This document shows, in pieces, positions 57,388 through 64,000 of a stretch of 64,000 nucleotides of DNA (the stretch's first letter is position 1; each line of letters opens with the position of its first letter). The DNA comes from Roseovarius autotrophicus. GTDB lineage: Bacteria > Pseudomonadota > Alphaproteobacteria > Rhodobacterales > Rhodobacteraceae. The position numbers and the translations under genes are program-made. Location: positions 1-64,000 of the forward strand of contig NZ_JAGQDH010000001.1 of assembly GCF_018069895.1 (NCBI RefSeq). The letters run 5' to 3'. Below the pieces are notes generated by a model. It had not been told where the DNA came from. It made no database searches and saw nothing but the letters and a program-made list of their open reading frames with translations.

Positions 57388-58032
57388 TCATTGCGGCAAG
57401 CGGATGCCCTCCTGCAACATCCGCGCCAGCGCAAAAAGGCGCTGTTCGATCAGCACCGGCGTCTCGCACAGATAGGTGATCGTGGTCTGGCGGTCGGCAT
57501 GGATCGTCTGATCCCAGTCGATCTGTTCCTCAAGCCCATCGACCTTGTCGAAATCGGGGGTATCGGTCTGCATGAGCCGGGTCATCTCGGTGCGTGCCGC
57601 CTTGATCCGCTCGGCAAGCGCGATCTGGCTGAGAGAGAAGGTCTCGATCCCGCCAATGACCTGTGTGCGCCGCGCGGACAGCACCTCGAAGGTTTGCGCG
57701 ACAACACGCCCGAGAATGTCGGGGGCACCATCGTGGCGGGCGGCAAAGGCACTGATCTCAGGGCGTAATTCCTCCGGGGCAAGACGGCGCAGCGCAAGGC
57801 GCGCGGCGAGATCCCTGATCTCTGCGGCCAGCGCGGCGTCTTCAGGGGCGCCTTCCGGGATCGGGTGGGGCCACATCAGCCCGATTGACAGCACCGCCAC
57901 CTTGCGCTGGATGCAGGGCCATGTGGGATCGGCGTAATCAGCGGCCAGTCCCGGTCCGGCAGACAACACGAAACCCGCCAGAACGAGCGCGGCAAGGTGG
58001 CCAAGCGGGGCGGGCCTTGGGCCATGGATCAT
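57388..58032 (-). CDS. exported protein of unknown function in the xox region
   Basis: A 214-residue protein with a strong AGGAGG site before ATG 58032 and a signal peptide (hydrophobic to about residue 30, ending GLAA). The mature part starts [15 protein letters not shown] and is mostly helical, with two cysteines (C40 and C189 in ITYLCET) that could pair. No domain is recognised. It lies between the metallohydrolase and adhI, convergent with the former and divergent from the latter, so a link with methanol oxidation or the relay is plausible but unproven. Confidence 0.7.
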   Translation of the reverse strand: MIHGPRPAPLGHLAALVLAGFVLSAGPGLAADYADPTWPCIQRKVAVLSIGLMWPHPIPEGAPEDAALAAEIRDLAARLALRRLAPEELRPEISAFAARHDGAPDILGRVVAQTFEVLSARRTQVIGGIETFSLSQIALAERIKAARTEMTRLMQTDTPDFDKVDGLEEQIDWDQTIHADRQTTITYLCETPVLIEQRLFALARMLQEGIRLPQ

Positions 58033-58209
58033 CGCGGCACCTCCTTCGTTTCGACTATGGTGAAGCATGCCCGTCCTGTCCACCGGACCCAATACCCACC
58101 AATGTCGCAATTGTTCGGCGTGCGGACGCGCTCGCATACTGGCGTGGACAGTGATGGTCTGTCGCGTCATCATCTCGACGTTGTCAGACACCAAATCAAA
58201 GAGGATTTC

Positions 58210-59322
58210 ATGCGTACGAGAGCGGCAGTTGCAGTAGAGGCGGGCAAGCCTCTGGAGATCATGGAAGTGAATCTCGACGGCCCCAAGGCAGGCGAGGTTC
58301 TGGTCGAGATCAAGGCCACTGGTCTGTGCCATACCGATGAATTCACCCGTTCGGGTGATGACCCCGAGGGGATTTTTCCGGCCATTCTGGGCCATGAAGG
58401 TGCGGGTGTGGTGATCGAGGTCGGCGAGGGGGTGACGAGCCTTGAAGTGGGCGATCACGTCATCCCGCTCTACACGCCGGAATGCCGCGAATGCGAATAC
58501 TGTCTCAACCCAAAGACCAATCTGTGCCAGTCGATCCGCTCGACGCAGGGTCAGGGCCTTCTGCCCGATGGCACCACGCGGTTTTCCATGCTCGATGGCA
58601 CACCCATTCATCACTACATGGGCTGCTCGACCTTCGCCAATCACACCGTGGTCCCTGAAATCGCGCTGGCCAAGGTGCGCAAGGACGCGCCATTCGACAA
58701 GATCTGCTATATCGGTTGCGGTGTGACCACGGGTATCGGCGCGGTGATCAACACCGCCAAGGTGGAACTGGGCAGCCGCGCGATCGTCTTTGGCCTCGGC
58801 GGCATCGGATTGAACGTCATTCAGGGTCTGCGGCTGGCGGGCGCGGCGCAGATCGTCGGGGTCGATCTCAACCCCGGCAAGGTCGAGATGGCGACGCATT
58901 TCGGCATGACCGATTTCGTCAATCCCAAGGATGTCTCGGGCGATCTGGTGGCGCATCTGGTCGAACTGACCGGCGGCGGGGCGGATTACACCTTCGACGC
59001 CACGGGCAACGTCAATGTCATGCGCACGGCACTTGAGGCCGCGCACAAGGGTTGGGGCGAGAGCGTCATCATCGGTGTGGCGCCTGCGGGGGCCGAGATC
59101 AGCACGCGCCCCTTCCAGCTTGTCACTGGCCGGGTCTGGCGCGGCACGGCCTTTGGCGGCGCGCGGGGCCGCACCGATGTGCCGAAGATCGTCGATATGT
59201 ACATGAACGGGATGATCGAGATCGATCCGATGATCACCCACAAGCTGACGCTCGACGAGATCAATCACGGCTTTGACCTGATGCACCGGGGCGAGTCGAT
59301 CCGCGCGGTTGTGGAGTATTGA
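58210..59322 (+). CDS. adhI: S-(hydroxymethyl)glutathione dehydrogenase (class III alcohol dehydrogenase)
   Basis: A 370-residue zinc enzyme (adhI/flhA) that oxidises the formaldehyde-glutathione adduct with NAD. Catalytic zinc ligands are in GLCHTDE, GHEGAG and CYIGCG; the structural zinc cysteines are in [15 protein letters not shown]; the NAD fold is [13 protein letters not shown] 58210 is behind AGAGGA. Its stop shares a base with the fghA start (TGATG). Cytoplasmic; follows periplasmic methanol oxidation. Confidence 0.96.
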   Translation: MRTRAAVAVEAGKPLEIMEVNLDGPKAGEVLVEIKATGLCHTDEFTRSGDDPEGIFPAILGHEGAGVVIEVGEGVTSLEVGDHVIPLYTPECRECEYCLNPKTNLCQSIRSTQGQGLLPDGTTRFSMLDGTPIHHYMGCSTFANHTVVPEIALAKVRKDAPFDKICYIGCGVTTGIGAVINTAKVELGSRAIVFGLGGIGLNVIQGLRLAGAAQIVGVDLNPGKVEMATHFGMTDFVNPKDVSGDLVAHLVELTGGGADYTFDATGNVNVMRTALEAAHKGWGESVIIGVAPAGAEISTRPFQLVTGRVWRGTAFGGARGRTDVPKIVDMYMNGMIEIDPMITHKLTLDEINHGFDLMHRGESIRAVVEY

Positions 59323-60176
59323 TGGTGGAGACCGTTTCGGAAAACCGCAGCTTCGGCGGCGTACAGGGTGTCTATCGGCACCGCTCGACCGCCTGCGCCT
59401 GCGATATGACCTTTGGCCTCTACCTGCCCCCACAGGCAGGGGCCGGACCGGTCCCGGTGCTGTGGTATCTCTCGGGGCTGACCTGCACCCATGAGAATGC
59501 CATGGTCAAGGGCGGGTTTCAGGAACACGCCGCGCGGCATGGTCTGGCGGTGATCTTTCCCGACACCTCGCCCCGGGGCGAGGGCGTGGCCGATGACGGC
59601 GCCTATGACCTGGGCCAGGGGGCGGGGTTCTACGTGAACGCCACCCGCGCGCCCTGGGCCCCGCATTTCCGCATGTATGACTATGTGCTGACAGAGTTGC
59701 GCGGGCTGGTCATGGGTGCGTTTCCGCTGGCTGATCGGCATGGCATCACCGGTCATTCCATGGGTGGGCATGGTGCGCTGACACTGGCGATGAACAACCC
59801 AGAGATGTTTTTATCCCTCTCGGCCTTCGCGCCGATCGCGCATCCCACCCGTTCGGACTGGGGACGCAAGCAGCTTGGCGCCTATCTTGGCGAGGACGAG
59901 AGCGCCTGGGTCGGATACGATTCGGTGTTGCTTCTGGAAGAGCGGGGCTGGATCGGGGATATTCTTGTAGATCAGGGAGTTGATGACAATTTCATTGATC
60001 TTCTCATGCCCGAGTCGCTGGCTGCGGCAATGGCGCGCAAACGCATCCCCGGTCAGTTCCGGCTTCAGCCGGGATATGATCACTCTTACTTCTTCGTAAG
60101 TTCATTTGCCGGCGACCATGTCACGTGGCATGCTGAGCGCCTGAAAGCAAGACAACCTAAGGGAGTAACCGAATGA
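59322..60176 (+). CDS. fghA: S-formylglutathione hydrolase
   Basis: A 284-residue serine esterase giving formate and glutathione. The nucleophile is in GHSMGGHGAL, the oxyanion region in YLSGLTCTHENAM, and the histidine in DHSYFFVSSF. ATG 59322 overlaps the adhI stop; its own stop overlaps the cytochrome c start by four bases. Second step of glutathione-linked formaldehyde oxidation. Confidence 0.95.
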   Translation: MVETVSENRSFGGVQGVYRHRSTACACDMTFGLYLPPQAGAGPVPVLWYLSGLTCTHENAMVKGGFQEHAARHGLAVIFPDTSPRGEGVADDGAYDLGQGAGFYVNATRAPWAPHFRMYDYVLTELRGLVMGAFPLADRHGITGHSMGGHGALTLAMNNPEMFLSLSAFAPIAHPTRSDWGRKQLGAYLGEDESAWVGYDSVLLLEERGWIGDILVDQGVDDNFIDLLMPESLAAAMARKRIPGQFRLQPGYDHSYFFVSSFAGDHVTWHAERLKARQPKGVTE

Positions 60177-60553
60177 AACGATTGACGTTCGCCAGTATCT
60201 GCCTTGCTGCCCTGCCAGTCATGGCCGCGGCGGAAGGCGATGCCGCCAACGGTGAAAAGGTGTTCAACAAGTGCAAGGCCTGCCACATGGTCGGCGACGA
60301 TGCCAAGAACCGGGTCGGGCCGGAACTCAACGGGATCGTGGGCCGCGCGGTCGGCGCGGTCGAAGGGTTCGCCTATTCCGACACACTCAAGGAGATGGGC
60401 GCGTCTGGCGCGGTCTGGTCCGAGGACGTGCTTGCCGCCTTCCTCGAGAAGCCACGCGACTTTGCGAAAGGCACCAAGATGGCGTTTCCGGGGCTGCGCA
60501 AGGAGGAAGAGCGCGCCGACGTGATCGCCTATCTCGCGACCTTCTCGGAGTAG
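60173..60553 (+). CDS. periplasmic class I cytochrome c
   Basis: A 126-residue protein with a signal peptide (to about 20) and one haem motif C34-K-A-C-H38; [11 protein letters not shown] and the axial methionine in KMAFPGL complete a cytochrome c2/c550-type fold. It overlaps fghA by ATGA and precedes xoxF, so it probably passes electrons from methanol dehydrogenase to the oxidase. Confidence 0.92.
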   Translation: MKRLTFASICLAALPVMAAAEGDAANGEKVFNKCKACHMVGDDAKNRVGPELNGIVGRAVGAVEGFAYSDTLKEMGASGAVWSEDVLAAFLEKPRDFAKGTKMAFPGLRKEEERADVIAYLATFSE

Positions 60554-60613
60554 GTCGCACCGGAATTGCTGTTACGGGCCGTTGGAGAGACCGGCCCGAA
60601 GCGGCAAGCGAAG

Positions 60614-60642
60614 GACGACCGTTTCCACTGGAAACGGTCGTC
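60614..60642. promoter_or_regulatory. perfect 13-bp hairpin upstream of xoxF
   Basis: Arms GACGACCGTTTCC and its exact complement enclose ACT, 42 bases before the xoxF start. No T-run follows. It may end transcripts from adhI-fghA partially, protect the xoxF mRNA 5' end, or bind a regulator. Confidence 0.6.
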
Positions 60643-60684
60643 ACAAACCGCGGCCCCCGTGCCGCAGCTCAGGGAGGAGCAGGA

Positions 60685-62487
60685 ATGAGAAAGCTGACGC
60701 TTTTGACCTCCGGGATCGCGCTTTGCACGGCCAGCATGGCCATGGCAAACGATGATCTCGTCGCCAAGATGAATGACCCCAAGCAATGGGTTATTCAGAC
60801 CGGCGATTACAAGAACCAGCGTTATTCGGAACTGGACCAGATCAACGCCGACAACGTGGGCAAGCTTCAGGTTGCCTGGACCTTCTCGACCGGCGTGCTG
60901 CGTGGGCACGAGGGTTCGCCGCTGGTGATCGGCAACACGATGTATGTGCATACGCCATTCCCGAATATCGTCTACGCACTCGATCTGGCCGACGAAGGCA
61001 AGATCATCTGGAAATACGAGCCGCGCCAGGACCCCGATGTGATCCCGGTGATGTGCTGTGACACTGTCAACCGCGGCGTCGCCTATGCCGATGGCAAGAT
61101 CATCCTGCACCAGGCCGATACCAAGATCGTCGCGCTCAACGCCGATACCGGCCAGGTCGAGTGGGAGGCCGTCAATGGCGATCCCGCCATCGGCGAGACC
61201 AACACCGCCACTGTGCTGCCGGTCAAGGACAAGGTGATCGTGGGTATCTCGGGCGGCGAGTTCGGTGTTCAGGGCCATGTGACCGCCTATGACCTTGTCA
61301 CCGGCGAGCGCCTGTGGCGTGCCTACTCGGTCGGCCCCGACGATCAACTCCTGTTCGATCCCGAAAAGACCACCGCGCTTGGCAAGCCGGTCGGGCCTGA
61401 CAGCTCGCTCAACAGTTGGGAAGGCGATCAGTGGAAAATCGGCGGCGGCACAACCTGGGGCTGGTATTCGGCCGATCTCGAGGAGAACCTGTTCTATTAT
61501 GGCTCGGGCAATCCCTCGACCTGGAACCCGGCGCAGCGTCCGGGCGACAACAAGTGGTCGATGACCATCTTTGCGCGTGACATCGATACCGGCGTGGCCA
61601 AGTGGGTCTATCAGATGACGCCCCATGACGAATGGGATTACGACGGCGTCAACGAGATGATTCTGACCGAGCAGGAGGTGAACGGCGAGACGCGCAAGCT
61701 GCTCACCCATTTCGACCGCAACGGTCTGGCCTATACCATGGACCGGGTGACCGGCGAGCTGCTCGTGGCCGAAAAATTCGACCCGGCGGTGAACTGGACC
61801 ACGGGCGTCGATATGGATCCCAACTCGTCCAGCTACGGGCGTCCGGCGGTGGTGGCGCAGTATTCGACCGCGCAGAACGGCGAGGACGTCAACACAACCG
61901 GCATCTGCCCGGCGGCGCTTGGCACCAAGGATCAGCAGCCAGCAGCCTATTCGCCCAAGACGGGGATCTTCTATGTCCCGACCAATCATGTCTGCATGGA
62001 TTACGAGCCGTTCCGCGTGAGCTATACCGCCGGTCAGCCCTATGTGGGCGCGACGCTGGCGATGTATCCTGCGCCCGACAGCCATGGCGGCATGGGCAAC
62101 TTCATCGCCTGGGACAATATCGAGGGCAAGATCAAGTGGTCGATCTCCGAGAAGTTCTCGGTCTGGTCGGGTGCTCTGGCCACCGCGGGCGACGTGGTGT
62201 TCTACGGCACGCTCGAAGGCCATCTCAAGGCTGTGCACGCCGAGACGGGAGACGAGCTTTACCGCTTCAAGACCCCCTCGGGCATCATCGGCAACGTGAT
62301 GACCTACGAGCAAGACGGCAAGCAGTATGTCGGCATCCTGTCGGGTGTGGGCGGCTGGGCCGGGATCGGCCTTGCGGCGGGTCTGACCAATCCCAATGAC
62401 GGTCTGGGTGCTGTGGGCGGCTATGCCGCGCTCAGCGACTATACCGCACTGGGCGGCCAACTCACCGTTTTTGCCTTGCCTGACTGA
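60685..62487 (+). CDS. xoxF: lanthanide-dependent methanol dehydrogenase XoxF
   Basis: A 600-residue PQQ enzyme of the periplasm. After the signal peptide (to about 21) the eight-bladed propeller shows the vicinal disulfide C124-C125 (MCCDTVNRG), metal ligands E192 (SGGEFG) and N276 (GSGNPSTW), the catalytic D318 and the extra D320 in DEWDYDG. This second aspartate binds the rare-earth ion and separates XoxF from calcium MxaF, which has Ala there. Good AGGAG site. Heads the xoxFGJ run. Confidence 0.97.
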   Translation: MRKLTLLTSGIALCTASMAMANDDLVAKMNDPKQWVIQTGDYKNQRYSELDQINADNVGKLQVAWTFSTGVLRGHEGSPLVIGNTMYVHTPFPNIVYALDLADEGKIIWKYEPRQDPDVIPVMCCDTVNRGVAYADGKIILHQADTKIVALNADTGQVEWEAVNGDPAIGETNTATVLPVKDKVIVGISGGEFGVQGHVTAYDLVTGERLWRAYSVGPDDQLLFDPEKTTALGKPVGPDSSLNSWEGDQWKIGGGTTWGWYSADLEENLFYYGSGNPSTWNPAQRPGDNKWSMTIFARDIDTGVAKWVYQMTPHDEWDYDGVNEMILTEQEVNGETRKLLTHFDRNGLAYTMDRVTGELLVAEKFDPAVNWTTGVDMDPNSSSYGRPAVVAQYSTAQNGEDVNTTGICPAALGTKDQQPAAYSPKTGIFYVPTNHVCMDYEPFRVSYTAGQPYVGATLAMYPAPDSHGGMGNFIAWDNIEGKIKWSISEKFSVWSGALATAGDVVFYGTLEGHLKAVHAETGDELYRFKTPSGIIGNVMTYEQDGKQYVGILSGVGGWAGIGLAAGLTNPNDGLGAVGGYAALSDYTALGGQLTVFALPD

Positions 62488-62562
62488 TCGGGCCTGACAC
62501 CGGACCGGCGCGCGGGCCAGGATGCCCCCGTGCCGGTCCCCCAAGACCAGACAGAGGACAGC

Positions 62563-63057
62563 ATGACCTTCATTCCACGGCTTCTCGCCACCGGGCTGGC
62601 CGCCGGTCTCGCCACCGCCGCCGCCGCGCAAGACAACATCACCGCCGCCTATGACGAGGGCGGGCGCTACTACACTGAGGACGACATCCCGACCTTCAAT
62701 GTGGCCGAGGATGGCACGGTCGACTGGCTGACCTTCTCGGGTTTCCGCCGCTACCATTCGGAATGCCATGTCTGCCACGGCCCCGACGGCGAAGGCTCGA
62801 CCTATGCGCCGGCGCTGAAGAAATCGGCGCTGAACATGGATTACTACGATTTCGTCGATGTCGTCGTGAACGGCCGTGTGAACGGCACTTCGGTCATGCC
62901 GCATTTCGGCGATAACCTGAACGTCATGTGCTACCTTGACGATATCTACGTCTATCTCAAGGCGCGCGGTGTCGAAGGCGTGGCGCGGGGCCGCCCCGCG
63001 AAGAAGGATGCCAAATCCGATGAGATCGCGGAGGCCGAACTTGCCTGCATGGGCTGA
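62563..63057 (+). CDS. xoxG: cytochrome c XoxG (electron acceptor of XoxF)
   Basis: A 164-residue cytochrome cL-like protein: signal peptide to about 22, haem motif C68-H-V-C-H72, then VNGRVNGTSVMPHFGDN with a likely axial methionine and a C-terminal LDDIYVYLKARG helix. Position right after xoxF fits its role as the acceptor of methanol electrons. Confidence 0.92.
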   Translation: MTFIPRLLATGLAAGLATAAAAQDNITAAYDEGGRYYTEDDIPTFNVAEDGTVDWLTFSGFRRYHSECHVCHGPDGEGSTYAPALKKSALNMDYYDFVDVVVNGRVNGTSVMPHFGDNLNVMCYLDDIYVYLKARGVEGVARGRPAKKDAKSDEIAEAELACMG

Positions 63058-63886
63058 GGGATTGCGCCGTGCGGCGGCAGGTCTCGCGCTTGGCGCGGGG
63101 CTTGCGGCGGGCGCTCTGGCGCAGACCTCGGATCTGGTGGCGGTGGATGCGCTGCGCGTCTGCGCCGACCCCGCGAATGCGCCCATGTCGTCGGAGGATG
63201 GCAGCGGATATGAGAACGTGCTTGCCGAACTGATCGCCGAAAAGCTGGGCGTGTCGGTCACTTACGAGTGGTATCCGATGTCCACCGGCTTTATCCGCAA
63301 CACGCTGCGCGACAAGAAATGCGATGTCGTGATCGGTTACGCGCAGGGGCACGAACTGGTGCTCAACACCAATCATTACATGACCTCGGTCTATACGCTG
63401 ATCGTGCCTGCGGGTGGCGATCTGGCGGAGGTGGAAACACTCGCCGATCCGCGCCTCAAGGGGCGGCGCATCGGCATTGTCGCGGGCACGCCGCCCGGTG
63501 CCCATCTGGCGCGGCACGGGCTGATCGCGCGCTCCAGAGGCTACCCGCTCATCGTGGACCGCCGCCATCAAAGCCCGGCGCAGGACATGCTGGCCGATCT
63601 GGAGGCGGGCGAGATCGACGCGGCGATCCTGTGGGGGCCTTTGGGCGGGCCGTTGGTCAAGCGCGCGCATCCCGGCCTCAAGGTCATTCCGATGGTGCGC
63701 GAAGAGGGCGCGCCGCGCCTATTCTACCGCATCACGATGGGCGTGCGGCAGGGTGAGAAGGTCTGGCAGCGCAAGCTCAATTCCCTCATCCGCCGCCACC
63801 AGGGCGAGATCGACGCGCTGTTGCACGAGGCGGGCGTACCCTTGGCCAATGACATGGGCACGGCGCTTGTCGTGCCGGGTCCATGA
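63020..63886 (+). CDS. xoxJ: XoxJ-type periplasmic binding-protein-like partner
   Basis: A 288-residue exported protein of the solute-binding fold (LRVCADPANAPMSSEDGSGYENVLAELIAEKLG, KKCDVVIGYAQGHE, DMLADLEAGEIDAAILWGP), the 'quinoprotein dehydrogenase-associated binding protein' group. In methylotrophs XoxJ is thought to help activate or mature XoxF. Start at 63020 is chosen for the signal peptide; 63008 is possible. It overlaps the end of xoxG by about 38 bases in another frame. Confidence 0.87.
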   Translation: MRSRRPNLPAWAEGLRRAAAGLALGAGLAAGALAQTSDLVAVDALRVCADPANAPMSSEDGSGYENVLAELIAEKLGVSVTYEWYPMSTGFIRNTLRDKKCDVVIGYAQGHELVLNTNHYMTSVYTLIVPAGGDLAEVETLADPRLKGRRIGIVAGTPPGAHLARHGLIARSRGYPLIVDRRHQSPAQDMLADLEAGEIDAAILWGPLGGPLVKRAHPGLKVIPMVREEGAPRLFYRITMGVRQGEKVWQRKLNSLIRRHQGEIDALLHEAGVPLANDMGTALVVPGP

Positions 63887-64000
63887 GACACGCGGCCTTT
63901 CTCGCCGCGCTTCTCGCGCTCTCGGTGACGGCTGTGGCGCAGGGTGTGCGAGGGCCCGAGGGCTACCGGATGGACAATTACCGCGCGCCGGTGCCCGACA
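63883..64000 (+). CDS. PQQ-associated CXXCW-motif protein, partial at window edge
   Basis: The first 39 codons of a gene that continues past the window. ATG overlaps the xoxJ stop by four bases. A signal peptide (MRHAAFLAALLALSVTAVAQ) is followed by PEGYRMDNYRAPVP, which is the usual mature start of the rhodanese-like CXXCW proteins of PQQ-dependent catabolism clusters. The defining motif lies outside the window, so the call rests on this start and context. Confidence 0.6.
   Translation, partial: MRHAAFLAALLALSVTAVAQGVRGPEGYRMDNYRAPVPD

Noticed and set aside
57388-59433. A 681-codon open frame running antisense through adhI
   Set aside because: Only the last 214 codons, from ATG 58032 with an AGGAGG site and signal peptide, look like a protein. 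The rest is the high-GC shadow of adhI.
60529-63261. A 910-codon minus-strand frame across xoxF and xoxG
   Set aside because: No signal, domain or ribosome-binding site, and both genes on the plus strand are clear.

Overview
The window reads as chromosomal DNA of a marine-type alphaproteobacterium of the order Rhodobacterales (Roseobacter/Rhodobacter group). The evidence is the high GC content, a Shemin-type 5-aminolevulinate synthase, the alphaproteobacterial F1-ATPase zeta inhibitor, monomeric isocitrate dehydrogenase, the nifR3-ntrBC-ntrYX locus followed by trkAH-hfq-hflX, and a lanthanide-type methanol dehydrogenase (XoxF) cluster with glutathione-dependent formaldehyde oxidation. No plasmid origin, phage genes, CRISPR array or rRNA operon was seen. 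Almost the whole window is tightly packed, with many 4-base ATGA stop/start overlaps.

Layout. 1-1.1 kb: decayed mobilisation remnant (MobC-like gene plus a truncated, frame-shifted relaxase) beside a T-arm-like scrap. 1.2 kb: tRNA-Gly(CCC). 1.3-5.9 kb: DEXH helicase and purL. 6.0-7.6 kb: orphan FbpC-like ABC ATPase coupled to a periplasmic CPDC thioredoxin-fold protein. 7.7-11.3 kb: fabZ-skp-bamA envelope block and a 41-residue membrane protein. 11.4-20 kb: aminotransferase, M48 protease plus DsbA-like protein, CorC-type transporter, lldD, and a lytic transglycosylase between two unknown membrane-anchored proteins. 20-22 kb: glnBA. 22.1-31.3 kb: nnr, bmt, zeta inhibitor, purC-purS, icd, an MFS pump and a DegT-type aminotransferase. 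31.3-34.8 kb: two overlapping runs, hpt with a 59-residue membrane protein, and ispDF-pgpA-pncC, with a COQ10-like gene between them. 34.9-48.8 kb: dusB(nifR3)-ntrB-ntrC-ntrY-ntrX, three opposite-strand accessory genes, then trkA-trkH-hfq-hflX. 48.9-49.1 kb: two identical tRNA-Asp genes. 49.2-55.4 kb: fluoroacetate-dehalogenase-like hydrolase and M20 dipeptidase, divergent from hemA; then a RodZ-like gene and ispG. 55.4-64 kb: C1/quinoprotein region.

How the genes work together. Nitrogen control (glnB/glnA and ntrBC/ntrYX) is spread over two loci. Both NtrC and NtrX lack the GAFTGA loop, so sigma-54-independent activation is expected, as known for Rhodobacter capsulatus NtrC. The right end encodes a pathway: XoxF oxidises methanol in the periplasm and passes electrons to XoxG and probably another c-type cytochrome. 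Formaldehyde is then oxidised by S-(hydroxymethyl)glutathione dehydrogenase and S-formylglutathione hydrolase. XoxJ, a CXXCW-type protein cut by the window edge, a SoxYZ-like carrier fusion, a metallo-beta-lactamase-fold 'quinoprotein relay' hydrolase and an unrecognised 214-residue exported protein surround it. This poorly understood relay set is the best candidate in the window for an undescribed system.
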